DNA from: an uncultured Clostridia bacterium
GTDB taxonomy: Bacteria; Bacillota; Clostridia; Oscillospirales; Acutalibacteraceae
DNA: 64,000 bases
Assembly (NCBI GenBank): GCA_944385055.1
Contig: CALWVT010000003.1
Span: 169,407 to 233,406 of the forward strand
Direction: 5' to 3'
The notes beneath the pieces were generated by a model. The model saw only the letters and a list, made by a program, of their open reading frames with translations. It did no database searches and was not told the DNA's origin. The translations under genes were made by a program, and so were the position numbers. Below, one piece after another: positions 16,968-26,170 of the stretch (positions are counted from its first letter, which is position 1; every line of letters begins with the position of its first letter).

Positions 16968-17882
16968 TTACTTGAGCAGGTCGCGCGTGTCGAAGCCAAA
17001 CGCGCGCAGGGCGTTTTCCTGATTGCGCCAGTTGGGGCGGACCTGGACGTACAGCTGCAGGTTTACTTTCATGCCGTAAAAATGTTCGAGATCCTCGCGC
17101 GCGAGCGTGCCGATCTTTTTGAGCATGCTGCCGCCCCTGCCGATTAAAATGCCCTTGTGGCTTGGCCGCTCACAGAAGATTTCCCCGCGGATGTCGATGC
17201 AGGAACCGTCCTCGCGTTCGCGCAGCAGATCCACCACAACGGCGACACCGTGCGGCACTTCCTTTTGCAACAGGCGCAGAATCTTTTCGCGCACGCATTC
17301 GGCCGCGAGCGTGCGTTCGGGCTGGTCGGTCAGGGTGTCGTCGGGGAACAGATGCCCGCCCGGCTGGCCGAGTTTTTTGAGTTCTTCTTTTAAGGCGTCA
17401 ATGCCGCTGCCCGTTCGGGCGCTGACGGGCACGACGGCCGCAAAGTCATATTTGGCGGCGAGCGCCGTGATTTGGCCGATCAAAGCCGTTTTATATGGCA
17501 AAAGGTCGATCTTATTGATACACAGCACCGCCGGCAGGTGGTCCTCCTTAAAACGCGCGATCAGGCTTTCGTCGGCCGGCGAAATCGGCGTATTGGCCTC
17601 CGTCACAAGGATGGCCGCGTCTACGCCGGCAACGGATGCCTGCACGCTTTGCACCATGTATTGCCCCAAACGGTCCTTTGGGCGCAGCAAGCCCGGGGTA
17701 TCCAGGAAAACCAGCTGGTCGGGCCCTTCCGTCAAAACGCCCATAATGCGCGTCCGGGTGGTTTGTGGTTTGCTGCTGACGATCGCGACCTTTTGACCGA
17801 GCAGCCGGTTCATCAAAGAGCTTTTTCCAACATTCGGACGGCCTACAATTGCCAAAAAAGCGGTCTTTTGCGCAAGATCCAT
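16968..17882 (-). CDS. era: GTPase Era
   Basis: This GTPase of 304 residues assists 30S subunit assembly by binding the 3' end of 16S rRNA. G1 is GRPNVGKSS, G3 is DTPG, and G4 is NKIDLL. The C-terminal KH domain carries GRGGSMLKKIG. The ATG at 17882 is preceded by GAGGTGG; an upstream GTG is four codons earlier. It belongs to the phoH-ybeY-dgkA-era-recO cluster, but the gap to dgkA is unusually long (218 bases) and holds a large palindrome. Confidence 0.95.
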   Translation of the reverse strand: MDLAQKTAFLAIVGRPNVGKSSLMNRLLGQKVAIVSSKPQTTRTRIMGVLTEGPDQLVFLDTPGLLRPKDRLGQYMVQSVQASVAGVDAAILVTEANTPISPADESLIARFKEDHLPAVLCINKIDLLPYKTALIGQITALAAKYDFAAVVPVSARTGSGIDALKEELKKLGQPGGHLFPDDTLTDQPERTLAAECVREKILRLLQKEVPHGVAVVVDLLREREDGSCIDIRGEIFCERPSHKGILIGRGGSMLKKIGTLAREDLEHFYGMKVNLQLYVQVRPNWRNQENALRAFGFDTRDLLK

Positions 17883-18012
17883 GTTCCACCTCACTTTGTG
17901 GGACCGTGTAAAAATTGTGCAGCGGAGAGGGTTCCACGGTGTTTCCGCTGAACAAGGCCGCAGGGGACGTTGGCATCCTGCCGGCCTTTCATGCAGCTTC
18001 GAATGGGGAGAT

Positions 18013-18083
18013 TAGGGTGTACCGGAGAAACAAAACGCGCCGTTTTGTGGCAGGCGGGCGTTTTTTCTCTCCGGTACACCCTA
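18013..18083. mobile_element. MITE-like 17-bp palindrome with nested hairpin
   Basis: Bases 18012-18028 are the exact reverse complement of 18068-18084 (GGGTGTACCGGAGA core). Between them a second hairpin, ACAAAACG/CGTTTTGT (18030-18048), is nested. The ends read TA-GGGTG...CACCC-TA, as expected for a small element inserted at TA. No coding capacity is present. Confidence 0.5.
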
Positions 18084-18100
18084 AAATCGAGGACAGAATT

Positions 18101-18595
18101 TCAGCTGCGGCCGTTTTTGTGCCGCAGACGGGCCAGGCGGTCGCGGATTCCCGGCGGCCCCCACACAACATAGGGCACCGCTGCCGCCGCCGCACACAAA
18201 AGCAGCACGAGCACCACCGGGTGCGCCACAAGCCAGAACCAGCCGTTTACGATGCAGTCGGGCCGCCAAAACAGCGCCACCCCGACGCCCGCCGCGAAAA
18301 TTGCCGTCACCAAAACAGCGCCGGAGGCCAAGTCTTTTACGGCGCGCACGCTTTGGGAAAAGCCTTCGATTAGTGCGTCGCACAAGTCTTCCGCCACGGT
18401 GTTAAACAGCTCGGCCCCCATCACGACCCCGCAGGTCAGAAGCAAAAGCCCAAATTCCCCGCGCGTCAGGTCAAAAAACGGCGACATCACAATCGAGAAA
18501 AAGGCCGCCACCGTGTGGAAACGCATATTCCGTTCGTTGTTGATGCAGTACAGGATCCCCCGCAGGGCGTACTTCAGGCTTTTTAAAAACCGCAC
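18101..18595 (-). CDS. dgkA: Diacylglycerol/undecaprenol kinase
   Basis: This integral membrane lipid kinase of 164 residues has about four hydrophobic segments, the last two beyond the usual DgkA core. The signature AELFNTVAEDLCD followed by VKDLASGAVLV matches the DgkA active site (usually E-x-x-NTAIE and AKD-x-A-x-AV). In Firmicutes this enzyme phosphorylates undecaprenol for cell wall synthesis. The GTG start follows AAGGAG. The C-terminal 40 residues end in an Arg-rich tail. It sits between ybeY and era as in related genomes. Confidence 0.88.
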   Translation of the reverse strand: MRFLKSLKYALRGILYCINNERNMRFHTVAAFFSIVMSPFFDLTRGEFGLLLLTCGVVMGAELFNTVAEDLCDALIEGFSQSVRAVKDLASGAVLVTAIFAAGVGVALFWRPDCIVNGWFWLVAHPVVLVLLLCAAAAAVPYVVWGPPGIRDRLARLRHKNGRS

Positions 18596-18625
18596 GGCGC
18601 ACTCCTTCTTTGCAGGGCAGCAGGC

Positions 18626-19138
18626 TTACTTGAGATCCTCGTTTTCCAGCACATAGCTGCTCGAGCTCGGCAGGCCGAGCTCCGCCATCACGAGCTCTTC
18701 CTTTTCGCGCATGCGCACGCGCGCAAGGCCGCCCTCTTCGTGGTTGTAGCCGAGCAGGTGCAGCACGCTGTGTGCCGTCAGGTACGCGACCTCGCGCTCT
18801 AAGCTGTGGCCGTAACGGCGCGCCTGCTCGACGGCCGTCTCCATCGAGATCACAACGTCGCCCAAAATCTTTGCGCCCGTCGTGTGGTCGATGTCGTATA
18901 CGCCGTTTTCACCCATCGGGAAGCTCAATACATCCGTCGGGGTATCCTTTTGGCGGTACTGTTTGTTGAGCTCCTGGATCTGGTTGTTGTCGACAAACGT
19001 CACGCTGATTTCTGCCGAACCCTGGAATTTCTCCATCGTCAAAACGGCGTTGCAGCAGCGGCGGATCAACATCCGCAGCCCGGTCGGAATCTTAACGGCC
19101 TTTTGTTTATTTTCGATGATAACGCGGATCTTGTCCAT
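18626..19138 (-). CDS. ybeY: Endoribonuclease YbeY
   Basis: This zinc-dependent rRNA maturation factor has 170 residues. The metal site HSVLHLLGYNHEEG gives three histidines. The conserved TDVLSFP block, here PTDVLSFPMGE, precedes it. The ATG at 19138 follows GGAGGG by 8 bases and lies inside the end of phoH, overlapping it by 32 bases, so the two are translationally coupled. Confidence 0.95.
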   Translation of the reverse strand: MDKIRVIIENKQKAVKIPTGLRMLIRRCCNAVLTMEKFQGSAEISVTFVDNNQIQELNKQYRQKDTPTDVLSFPMGENGVYDIDHTTGAKILGDVVISMETAVEQARRYGHSLEREVAYLTAHSVLHLLGYNHEEGGLARVRMREKEELVMAELGLPSSSSYVLENEDLK

Positions 19139-20102
19139 GATTGTTGCCCTCCTCGTATTTTTCGTAGGCCTTGATGATGTCCTGCACAAGCTTGTGCCGC
19201 ACCACGTCGCGGCCTGTAAACTGCACCTGTGCGATGTCGTCGATCCCCTGCAGGATCCGCATGACCTGCTTTAAGCCGGAAGCTTTCCCGCGCGGCAGGT
19301 CGATCTGGGTGACATCGCCGGTAATGACCATTTTACTGTTGAACCCCAGGCGCGTCAGGAACATTTTCATCTGTTCCTGCGTCGTGTTTTGGGCTTCGTC
19401 CAAAATAATGAAGCTGTCGTCGAGCGTGCGCCCGCGCATATACGCCAGCGGCGCCACCTCAATGTTCCCGCGCTCGACGTAGCGCTGGTACGTTTCCGCG
19501 CCGAGCATGTCGAACAGCGCGTCGTATAAGGGGCGCAGGTAGGGATCCACCTTCTGCTGCAGGTCGCCGGGCAGGAAGCCCAGGCTCTCGCCGGCCTCAA
19601 CGGCCGGGCGCGTCAGGATGATGCGGTTGACCTGCTGCGCGCGAAACGCCGTGACGGCCATCGCAACGGCCAAGTACGTTTTGCCTGTGCCCGCGGGCCC
19701 GACGCCGATGGTGATCGTATTTTCGCGGATTGCCGTGCAGTAGCGCTTCTGGCCGAGTGTTTTGGGCTTGACGGGCTTTCCCTTGCTCGTGATGCAGATG
19801 CAGTCGCCGCCAAGGCTTTCGATGCGGTCCTCCGCACCGTCGTTGACGAGCCCGATGCAGTACCGCACGTTCTGCTCGGTCAGCGCTTCGCCGCGGTTAA
19901 TCAGTGTCAGAAGGCTCTGCAGTGCGCGCACGGCCTTTGCCACGTTTTCCGGCTCTCCCGTTACCTTCAGTTCGCTTCCGCGGCCGATGACCGTGACGTT
20001 GTACTCGTGTTCGACGAGCTTGATGTTTTCGTCAAAACTGCCGAACAGGGCCACTGCCTGTTCCATCCGGTCAATGTTGATCCGCTGTTCAAACAATCCC
20101 AT
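19107..20102 (-). CDS. phoH: PhoH-family ATPase
   Basis: The protein has 331 residues. An N-terminal RNA-binding-like region (residues 1-110) precedes the P-loop ATPase domain with GPAGTGKTYLAVA and Walker B FIILDEAQN. The family is thought to act with YbeY in RNA maturation. It is the first gene of the cluster, behind a good sigma-A promoter. The C-terminus (YEEGNNHGQDPRYHRK) is shaped by the overlap with ybeY. Confidence 0.94.
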   Translation of the reverse strand: MGLFEQRINIDRMEQAVALFGSFDENIKLVEHEYNVTVIGRGSELKVTGEPENVAKAVRALQSLLTLINRGEALTEQNVRYCIGLVNDGAEDRIESLGGDCICITSKGKPVKPKTLGQKRYCTAIRENTITIGVGPAGTGKTYLAVAMAVTAFRAQQVNRIILTRPAVEAGESLGFLPGDLQQKVDPYLRPLYDALFDMLGAETYQRYVERGNIEVAPLAYMRGRTLDDSFIILDEAQNTTQEQMKMFLTRLGFNSKMVITGDVTQIDLPRGKASGLKQVMRILQGIDDIAQVQFTGRDVVRHKLVQDIIKAYEKYEEGNNHGQDPRYHRK

Positions 20103-20217
20103 CCCTCATTTATTGGTGAATTTCGCGCACCGCTTTGCACCTCGGCGGAAAAGGCTGCTCTGCGATTTCCCGCGTGTGCACAGGGCGGATAGACGCGATT
20201 CCTATCTTACTTTTTCT

Positions 20218-20246
20218 ATCATAGCACAAACGGCGGGGAAAGTCAC
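20218..20246 (-). promoter_or_regulatory. Promoter of the phoH cluster
   Basis: On the minus strand GTGACT (20241-20246), a 17-base spacer and TATGAT (20218-20223), 116 bases before the phoH start. Confidence 0.7.
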
Positions 20247-20451
20247 GTAAATGGGCAAAAAAATTTGTAATTTATTCACACAATTGATCCACGGAATTCC
20301 GACCTTGCTTTCCCTTCTGACGAGTTTCAAAGGTTTTTGTGCAATCTGCTTATTTTTACGCTTGAAAAAAAGAAAAAAAGGGCAGAAAACAAAATCCTAG
20401 CAGGAAAAGAAAAGCCGCCCGCGGCGAAGCGGACGGCAGAAAATAGAAATT
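20247..20451. other. Intergenic region between pflA end and phoH promoter
   Basis: AT-rich stretch without a gene. It contains one exact DnaA-box-like TTATTCACA (20272-20280) and a run of A-rich sequence. At its right end the pfl terminator hairpin lies at 20414-20437. Confidence 0.5.
20404..20437 (-). terminator. Terminator of pflB-pflA
   Basis: On the minus strand GCCGTCCGC pairs with GCGGGCGGC (20414-20437, one G-T pair), followed by TTTTCTTTT. Confidence 0.7.
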
Positions 20452-21183
20452 TTAGGAAGCACCAAGAATTTGTTCTGCGTTTTTGACCCGTGCCGGCGCC
20501 GGCGGCTCGATGCCGCTCAGCGGATAGGGCAGCCCCAGCGCCTCCCATTTCGGCACGCCGAGCGTGTGATACGGCAGCACTTCGACCCGCTTGACGTTTG
20601 AAAGCGTGTCCAAAAACGCGCGCAGGGCGTGTAGATCCCCGTCAAAATCGGTGCGGGAAGGCACGAGCACGTGGCGCACCCACATGGGTTTCCCGATTTC
20701 CGAAAGGAAGCGCGCGAAATCCAGGATGTTCTCGTTGGAGCGGCCGGTCAGCGCCCGGTGGCGCGCAGGGTCTGTCTCCTTGAGGTCGAGCAGGACGAGG
20801 TCCGTGTTTTTGAGCACGGCGCGGATTTTCGAGAAAGCCGGCTCTTCGCGGGAAAACGGCGCGCCGGAGGTGTCGAGGCACGTGTGGACGCCCGCGGCCT
20901 TCGCCTTTTCGAAGAATTCGGCGAGAAATTCCGGCTGCCGGAGCGGTTCCCCGCCGCTGACCGTGATGCCGCCTTCGGTTCCCCAGTACGGACGGAAACG
21001 CAGCGCCTTTTGCAGCAGTTCATCGGCCGAAAGCCGCAGCGGCGCGTCCTCCATGCGCCAGGTGTCGGGATTGTGGCAGTATTGGCAGCGCATCGGGCAT
21101 CCCTGCAGAAAGACGACGTACCGCACGCCCGGCCCGTCGACGGAGCCGAAGCTTTCGAGCGAATGGACAAACGCCTGTGGCAT
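20452..21183 (-). CDS. pflA: Pyruvate formate-lyase activating enzyme
   Basis: This radical SAM enzyme of 243 residues abstracts a hydrogen from pyruvate formate-lyase to make its glycyl radical. The CPMRCQYC cluster places cysteines at residues 29, 33 and 36, the CxxxCxxC spacing of the 4Fe-4S site. SGGEPL is the SAM-binding motif. Start and reading frame are clear, 24 bases after the pflB stop, in the standard pflB-pflA order. Confidence 0.95.
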   Translation of the reverse strand: MPQAFVHSLESFGSVDGPGVRYVVFLQGCPMRCQYCHNPDTWRMEDAPLRLSADELLQKALRFRPYWGTEGGITVSGGEPLRQPEFLAEFFEKAKAAGVHTCLDTSGAPFSREEPAFSKIRAVLKNTDLVLLDLKETDPARHRALTGRSNENILDFARFLSEIGKPMWVRHVLVPSRTDFDGDLHALRAFLDTLSNVKRVEVLPYHTLGVPKWEALGLPYPLSGIEPPAPARVKNAEQILGAS

Positions 21184-21207
21184 AACTTCCTCCTTTGCCG
21201 GTGCGGC

Positions 21208-23460
21208 TCAGACGCGCGTGTGGCACGTGCGGGCAATCACGTCGAGCTGCTGCTCGCGGGTCAGGTCAATGAATTTCACGGCGTAGCCGGAGACGCGGAT
21301 CGTGAAATTCGCGTACTCCTCCTTTTCCGGATGCTCCATCGCGTCGATGAGCTTTTCGCGGCCGAAGATGTTGACATTTAAGTGGTGGGCGCCCTGCGTG
21401 AAGTACCCGTCGAGCACCTGCACGAGGTGGCGCTTCTGCTCGTCCTCATTGTGGCCGAGTGCGCCGGGATTGACGGTCTGCGTGTTCGAGATGCCGTCGA
21501 GCGCGTACTCGTACGGCAGCTTCGCCACGGAGTTTAACGACGCCAAAAGGCCGTTCTGCTCCGCGCCGTAGCTCGGGTTTGCGCCGGGCGACAGCGGCTT
21601 GCCGGCCGGGCGGCCGTCGGGCATCGCACCGGTCGCCTTGCCGTAGACGACGTTCGACGTGATTGTCAGAATCGACGTCGTCGGCTCCGCGTTGCGGTAG
21701 GTGTGGTGGGTCTTGATCTTCTTTAAGAACGTCTTTAACAGCCAGACGGCGAGTTCGTCGGCGCGGTCGTCGTCGTTGCCGTATTTCGGGAAATCGCCCT
21801 CAACCGCAAAGTCGACGGCCAGGCCGTCCTCGTCGCGGATCGGGCGCACCTTCGCGTATTTGATTGCGGAGAGCGAGTCGACCACATGCGAGAAGCCCGC
21901 GATGCCCGTCGCAAACGTGCGGCGCACATCCGTGTCGATTAACGCCATTTCGGCGGCCTCGTAGTAGTATTTGTCGTGCATATAATGGATCAGGTTCAGC
22001 GTGTTCACATAAAGCCCCGCGAGCCAGTCGAGCATGCGGTCGTACTTTTCCATGACCTCATCGAAGTCGAGCACGTCCGCCGTGATCGGCGCATAGGGCG
22101 GGCCGACCTGCTCTTTCTTGCGCTCGTCGACGCCGCCGTTGATCGCGTACAAAAGGCACTTTGCGAGGTTTGCGCGCGCGCCGAAGAACTGCATCTCCTT
22201 GCCCGTCTGCGTTGCGGACACGCAGCAGCAGATCGAGTAGTCGTCCTTCCACACCGGCCGCATGACTTCGTCGTTTTCATATTGGATCGAACTCGTGCGC
22301 ACGGAGATCGCCGCGGCGTATTCCTTAAATGCCGCGGGTAGGCGCGGCGAATAGAGCACCGTCAGATTCGGTTCGGGCGCCGGGCCCATGTTTTCGAGCG
22401 TGTGCAAAAAGCGGAAGTCGTTTTTCGTGACCATCGACCGGCCGTCCATGCCCATGCCCGCGAGCTCGAGTGTGGCCCACACCGGGTCGCCGGAGTAAAG
22501 CTCGTTGTACGACGGGATGCGCGCGAATTTGACCATGCGGAATTTTAAGACGAGGTGGTCAATCAGTTCCTGCGCGTCCGCTTCCGTCAGGCGGCCGTTT
22601 TCGAGGTCGCGCTCGAGATAAATATCCAAAAACGTCGAGATGCGCCCGACGCTCATCGCGGCGCCGTTCTGCGTCTTGATTGCGGCCAGATACCCGAAAT
22701 AGAGCCACTGCACGGCCTCCTGCGCCGTTTCGGCCGGGCGGGAAATGTCGAAGCCGTACGCTGCTGCCATGCGTTTCATGCCTTCGAGCGCGTGAATCTG
22801 CATCGCGATCTCCTCGCGCAGGCGGATCACATCCTCGGTCATCGTGCCGTCGCCGCAAAGGGAGAGGTCCTCGCGCTTTTTCTCAATCAAAAAGTCGATG
22901 CCATAAAGCGCTACGCGGCGGTAGTCGCCGATGATGCGGCCGCGGCCGTACGTGTCCGGGAGGCCGGTGATGATCTTATTGTGGCGCGCTTTGAGCATCT
23001 CGGGCGTGTAGGCGTCAAAGACGGCCTCGTTGTGCGTTTTGTGATACTGCGTGAAGATTTTATGCAGTTCGGGGTCGGGCGTGTAGCTGTACGTCTCGCA
23101 CGCCTCTTCGGCCATGCGAATGCCGCCGAACGGCATGAACGCGCGCTTTAACGGCTTGTCCGTCTGCAGGCCGACGATCTTCTCGAGGTCCTTCGTACCT
23201 TCACCGATATACGCCGCCGGGTAGGCGTCGAGCGTCGAGACGACGTGCGTCTCCATATCGAGCACGCCGCCTTTTTTGCGCTCTTCCTTCTGCAGGGCCT
23301 GCACCTTGTCCCACAGCGTGCGCGTCGCGTCGGTCGGTCCCGCCAAAAAGCCCTCGTCGCCGTCGTAGGGCGTGTAGTTGCACTGGATGAAGTCGCGCAC
23401 ATCGATGTCGTCTCTCCACTTTTCCCCGTGGAATCCCTGCCATGCTTTCGTGAAATCCAT
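21208..23460 (-). CDS. pflB: Formate C-acetyltransferase (pyruvate formate-lyase)
   Basis: This 750-residue glycyl-radical enzyme converts pyruvate and CoA to acetyl-CoA and formate in anaerobic sugar fermentation. The C-terminal RVSGYAVKF gives the radical glycine at about residue 725. The active-site cysteine pair lies in [21 protein letters not shown], here as three consecutive cysteines. The ATG at 23460 follows AAAGGAGG by 5 bases; the frame runs open another 57 codons upstream but is low-complexity and has no ribosome site. It heads a two-gene operon with pflA. Confidence 0.96.
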   Translation of the reverse strand: MDFTKAWQGFHGEKWRDDIDVRDFIQCNYTPYDGDEGFLAGPTDATRTLWDKVQALQKEERKKGGVLDMETHVVSTLDAYPAAYIGEGTKDLEKIVGLQTDKPLKRAFMPFGGIRMAEEACETYSYTPDPELHKIFTQYHKTHNEAVFDAYTPEMLKARHNKIITGLPDTYGRGRIIGDYRRVALYGIDFLIEKKREDLSLCGDGTMTEDVIRLREEIAMQIHALEGMKRMAAAYGFDISRPAETAQEAVQWLYFGYLAAIKTQNGAAMSVGRISTFLDIYLERDLENGRLTEADAQELIDHLVLKFRMVKFARIPSYNELYSGDPVWATLELAGMGMDGRSMVTKNDFRFLHTLENMGPAPEPNLTVLYSPRLPAAFKEYAAAISVRTSSIQYENDEVMRPVWKDDYSICCCVSATQTGKEMQFFGARANLAKCLLYAINGGVDERKKEQVGPPYAPITADVLDFDEVMEKYDRMLDWLAGLYVNTLNLIHYMHDKYYYEAAEMALIDTDVRRTFATGIAGFSHVVDSLSAIKYAKVRPIRDEDGLAVDFAVEGDFPKYGNDDDRADELAVWLLKTFLKKIKTHHTYRNAEPTTSILTITSNVVYGKATGAMPDGRPAGKPLSPGANPSYGAEQNGLLASLNSVAKLPYEYALDGISNTQTVNPGALGHNEDEQKRHLVQVLDGYFTQGAHHLNVNIFGREKLIDAMEHPEKEEYANFTIRVSGYAVKFIDLTREQQLDVIARTCHTRV

Positions 23461-23683
23461 CGTATCCTCCTTTTTTCGCGTGCCGTGCGGGCGGCGAGGG
23501 CAGATTCCCCTGAAAGGCAAAAAGTATACAAATAAGGTATAGAATCTTCGCCCAAAGCCACCCGCCTGCCGCACGGCCTGCGCGGCGCCGGCGTTTTCCC
23601 GTTCCATTTTCTTTTTGTTGATTACTTGCACCCGCCTATTCTAGGATGCCCGCCAGTCCGCAAAATAGCAGGATGCAAGGAAT
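23461..23683. other. Leader/promoter region of pflB
   Basis: On the minus strand TATACC and TATACT-like hexamers near 23523-23543 are possible -10 boxes, but no paired -35 is convincing. I see no clear Rex or FNR-type site. Confidence 0.35.
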
Positions 23684-23732
23684 GAAAAAAGCCGGCAGCC
23701 TGGGTGCTTTCGCCCAGACGGCCGGCTTTTTC
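23684..23732 (-). terminator. Terminator of niaR
   Basis: GCCGGC...CTGGG pairs with CCCAG...GCCGGC, with A and T runs on both sides. Confidence 0.8.
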
Positions 23733-23817
23733 CCGCCATACTCCATGTGGTAAACCCCACAGCTCCGTCAGTCATATGGCTTCGTTACTTTTATTATATC
23801 GGTGTGCAGGACGGCTG

Positions 23818-24339
23818 TCAAGCCTCTTCCTGCAAGATATGCAGGTCTTTTAATGCGCGGCAGACGCGCAGGAACGCGTCCTCATCCGGGCAGTGCAGCG
23901 TATGCAGATGGACGCCGCCCGTCAGCGAGGACAGCGGCGACGCGCGCAGCGAAGAGAGCTTTTCCACGAATGCGTCCACGTCCCGCCGCGAAAAGATGTG
24001 CAGCGCCCCCCGCAGCTCGCCGTAGACCGGGTGGTCCACCGTGACGTCGAGCACGGCGCAGCCGTTGTCGACGGCCGCGTACAGTTCGGCCCGCAGCGCG
24101 TCTTCCCCCGTATGGCAGCACGCGATCGTGCGCAAAAAGCCCGCGCCGAACGGCTTTTGCAGCACATAGCCGCGCGGGGTAGCGGCAATGTCGTGCTGGG
24201 AAGCACGCAGGAGTGCAACGTCCCCGACAATGATCTGCCGGCTGACCGCGAACCGTTTCGCGAGCGCTGCCGCGCTGACGGGCGCGTCCGATTGGCGCAG
24301 GATATTCAAAATCGCACTGCGGCGTTCACCGGGCTGCAT
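23818..24339 (-). CDS. niaR: NiaR-type niacin-responsive repressor (HTH-3H)
   Basis: The protein has 173 residues. An HTH_11 winged helix fills residues 1-60 (ILNILRQSDAPVSAAALAKRFAVSRQ). A 3H domain follows, with histidines in the CCHTGE, DHPVYGEL and GGVHLHTLHCP stretches. In Firmicutes NiaR uses nicotinate as co-repressor of NAD synthesis or niacin uptake genes. No such target lies next door. It follows a small cysteine-rich gene and ylbJ on the same strand, with AAAGGAGGAG before the ATG. Confidence 0.88.
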   Translation of the reverse strand: MQPGERRSAILNILRQSDAPVSAAALAKRFAVSRQIIVGDVALLRASQHDIAATPRGYVLQKPFGAGFLRTIACCHTGEDALRAELYAAVDNGCAVLDVTVDHPVYGELRGALHIFSRRDVDAFVEKLSSLRASPLSSLTGGVHLHTLHCPDEDAFLRVCRALKDLHILQEEA

Positions 24340-24414
24340 CGAAGGGCTCCTCCTTTTTTAAAATCTTTTTGTTTTTATCCTCACACAGCATGCAAAGGGC
24401 GGTTTGCCGCATCC

Positions 24415-24621
24415 TTAAAGGCTGAATTCTTCCGGGTCATATTTCGGGAGCGGCGGCGGCGTCAGCGGGACACGCAGCAGCGGGTCATAGCGGTATGCCT
24501 TGCAGACGCCCTCTTCCGGGAATGTGCGTCCGCATTGGCAGCCGTCCGGCGTGCTGTGCGCGCAATACTCGCACCGCGGCGGGATGCTGCGGCCGAAGAA
24601 AGCGCTTGCCGAGCGTTTCAT
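24415..24621 (-). CDS. Small cysteine-rich protein
   Basis: This protein of 68 residues has unknown function. RCEYCAHSTPDGCQCGR and GVCKAYRYDP give a C-x2-C-x7-C-x-C-x10-C pattern that could hold a zinc or an iron-sulfur centre. The C-terminus is proline-rich. GGGAGGTG precedes the ATG at 24621; a start seven codons earlier is less likely. It begins 24 bases after the ylbJ stop and is followed by niaR, so a three-gene transcript is plausible. Confidence 0.6.
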   Translation of the reverse strand: MKRSASAFFGRSIPPRCEYCAHSTPDGCQCGRTFPEEGVCKAYRYDPLLRVPLTPPPLPKYDPEEFSL

Positions 24622-24645
24622 CAAAGGGTCACCTCCCGGCATGTA

Positions 24646-25779
24646 TTATAGCACGCGTCCGCCGGATTTTCCAGAGCGATTCTTGTCTATCGAGGGCCTC
24701 TTTCCGGGCCGCTTTTCCGCCCGGCGGCGCGCCGCGGATCCGGCCGGCAGGCGTTCTTCCAGCAGGCAGACGCCGCACAATAACAGCAGCGCCATGCTCG
24801 CGGCGGCGGAAGACGAAAGGGCGGGCACGCTTTTTTGAAGGCTTCCGAGTACCTGTACGGCGTCGCCGGGCAGAAGCGGCGGCGCGGCCCAGTTTGTAAA
24901 CGGCAGCGTCAGCACGGCGGCCAAACCGCCGTGCAGCGCGCGGCACAGGGCAAAGGTGCGGTACTTTACGGGGAACGAGAGCCCTTCCAAACACTGCAGA
25001 TGGACGCACACGCCGCCCCAGCCGAGCACGAGGGCCAGCATCCACAGCGGCGCGTGCAGCGCCGACAGCATTTGGCACGACAGCGTCACTTCGCTCCCCG
25101 CAGCCAGCAGGAATCCCAACGGCCCGAGCGGCAGGCGCGCCAAAACGCCGAGCAGCGCGCTGCACAAAATGACCAGCGCACACATCAAAAGCATGGCGCT
25201 GCCGCTTTTGCGCACGGCATGGAGCAGCGCCGCGCCGGCTGGTTCCGCCGCGCTTTGGCGGGCCGAAACGGCTTTTGCGGCAGGCGGCGCACAGCGGCCG
25301 AGCAGCAGCCCCAGGAAAAAGCCCGCAAGCAGATGCGTGCTAAGCAGCACGGCTCCCGCGCGCGGGTTCCCCAAAAATCCGCATCCGACGGCGGAATAGA
25401 GAAAGGCGGGCCCCGCGTGAACGCAGCAAAGCAGCATGCGGGCGGCCTCCTTTTCCGAAAGCAGCCCGGCGGTGTACAATTCTTCCACCGCGCGGGAGCC
25501 GGCCGGATACCCGCCCACCATCCCCAAAAAGAGCGCCGGCACGGCTTCGGCCGGCAGCCGGAACAGCCGCCCAAGCCAGCGGCAGTGGCGGCCGAGCCGC
25601 GCGACGGCCCCGCACCGCACGAGGAACGTGGTGAGAAACAGAAACGGAAATAAAGACGGCACCAGCGTCGAAAGGCACGTCGCCATGCCCGCGGCGGCGC
25701 CGGCGGCACTCTGCTGCGGAAACAGCAGAAGCCCCGCCGCGCACAGCCCCCCAAAAAGGATCGGCCCGAGATGTTTCAT
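24646..25779 (-). CDS. ylbJ: Sporulation membrane protein YlbJ
   Basis: This polytopic membrane protein of 377 residues has about eight hydrophobic segments. STLVPSLFPFLFLTTFLV and MVGGYPAGSRAV are the nucleoside-recognition (Gate) features of YlbJ. In Bacillus YlbJ is made in the mother cell under sigma-E and is needed for spore cortex. The ATG at 25779 follows GGGAGGG by 6 bases; the long upstream open frame runs antisense to yqfC. It is divergent from yqfC-yqfD, another sigma-E pair, with 79 bases between. Confidence 0.82.
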   Translation of the reverse strand: MKHLGPILFGGLCAAGLLLFPQQSAAGAAAGMATCLSTLVPSLFPFLFLTTFLVRCGAVARLGRHCRWLGRLFRLPAEAVPALFLGMVGGYPAGSRAVEELYTAGLLSEKEAARMLLCCVHAGPAFLYSAVGCGFLGNPRAGAVLLSTHLLAGFFLGLLLGRCAPPAAKAVSARQSAAEPAGAALLHAVRKSGSAMLLMCALVILCSALLGVLARLPLGPLGFLLAAGSEVTLSCQMLSALHAPLWMLALVLGWGGVCVHLQCLEGLSFPVKYRTFALCRALHGGLAAVLTLPFTNWAAPPLLPGDAVQVLGSLQKSVPALSSSAAASMALLLLCGVCLLEERLPAGSAARRRAEKRPGKRPSIDKNRSGKSGGRVL

Positions 25780-25800
25780 GCAAATCCCTCCCGCCTTTAT

Positions 25801-25829
25801 GCATATGCGGAAAGGCACGTGAATACGTT
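25801..25829 (+). promoter_or_regulatory. Sigma-E-like promoter of yqfC-yqfD
   Basis: GCATATG (25801-25807), a 14-base spacer and AATACGTT (25822-25829) resemble the sigma-E consensus (KMATATT, 14-15, CATACAHT). The GCATATGC core is palindromic and might also serve ylbJ on the other strand. Confidence 0.45.
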
Positions 25830-25858
25830 TATTCGGAGCAAAAAGGAGGGGAAGCGGT

Positions 25859-26107
25859 GTGCTGGGATGGGAGGCGCACGGCCTTTTGGCCGAAAACGGC
25901 CCGCGCATGGAGCTGGGCGGCCGCCGGGAGGCGACCGTCGACGGCTGCGGCGGTGTGCTCGAATATACCGAAACGGTGGTGCGCATCCGCTACGGGCGCG
26001 GGGTGGTGAAGTTTTCCGGAGAACGGCTGCGCCTGCACAGCCTCGCGGCAAAGTCGCTGATCCTTTCCGGTGAGATTCAAAAGATCGAATTCCTGCCGCC
26101 GCCGTGA
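25859..26107 (+). CDS. yqfC: Sporulation protein YqfC
   Basis: This protein of 82 residues belongs to the YabP/YqfC family. The pattern VDGCGGVLEYTETVVRIRYGRGVVKFSG fits the family's beta-rich fold, and yqfD follows as in other spore formers. In Bacillus yqfC belongs to the sigma-E regulon of the mother cell. The GTG start follows GGAGGGG by 7 bases. The exact role is unknown. Confidence 0.8.
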   Translation: MLGWEAHGLLAENGPRMELGGRREATVDGCGGVLEYTETVVRIRYGRGVVKFSGERLRLHSLAAKSLILSGEIQKIEFLPPP

Positions 26108-26170
26108 CCATTTTGAAACTGCCGCTTTTCGAACTGAATGATAAAGCCGAGGGAAAGGGGGCTGCGGCGG

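Noticed and set aside
20272..20280. Single DnaA-box-like TTATTCACA near the phoH promoter
   Set aside because: One isolated 9-mer in an AT-rich stretch is expected by chance.
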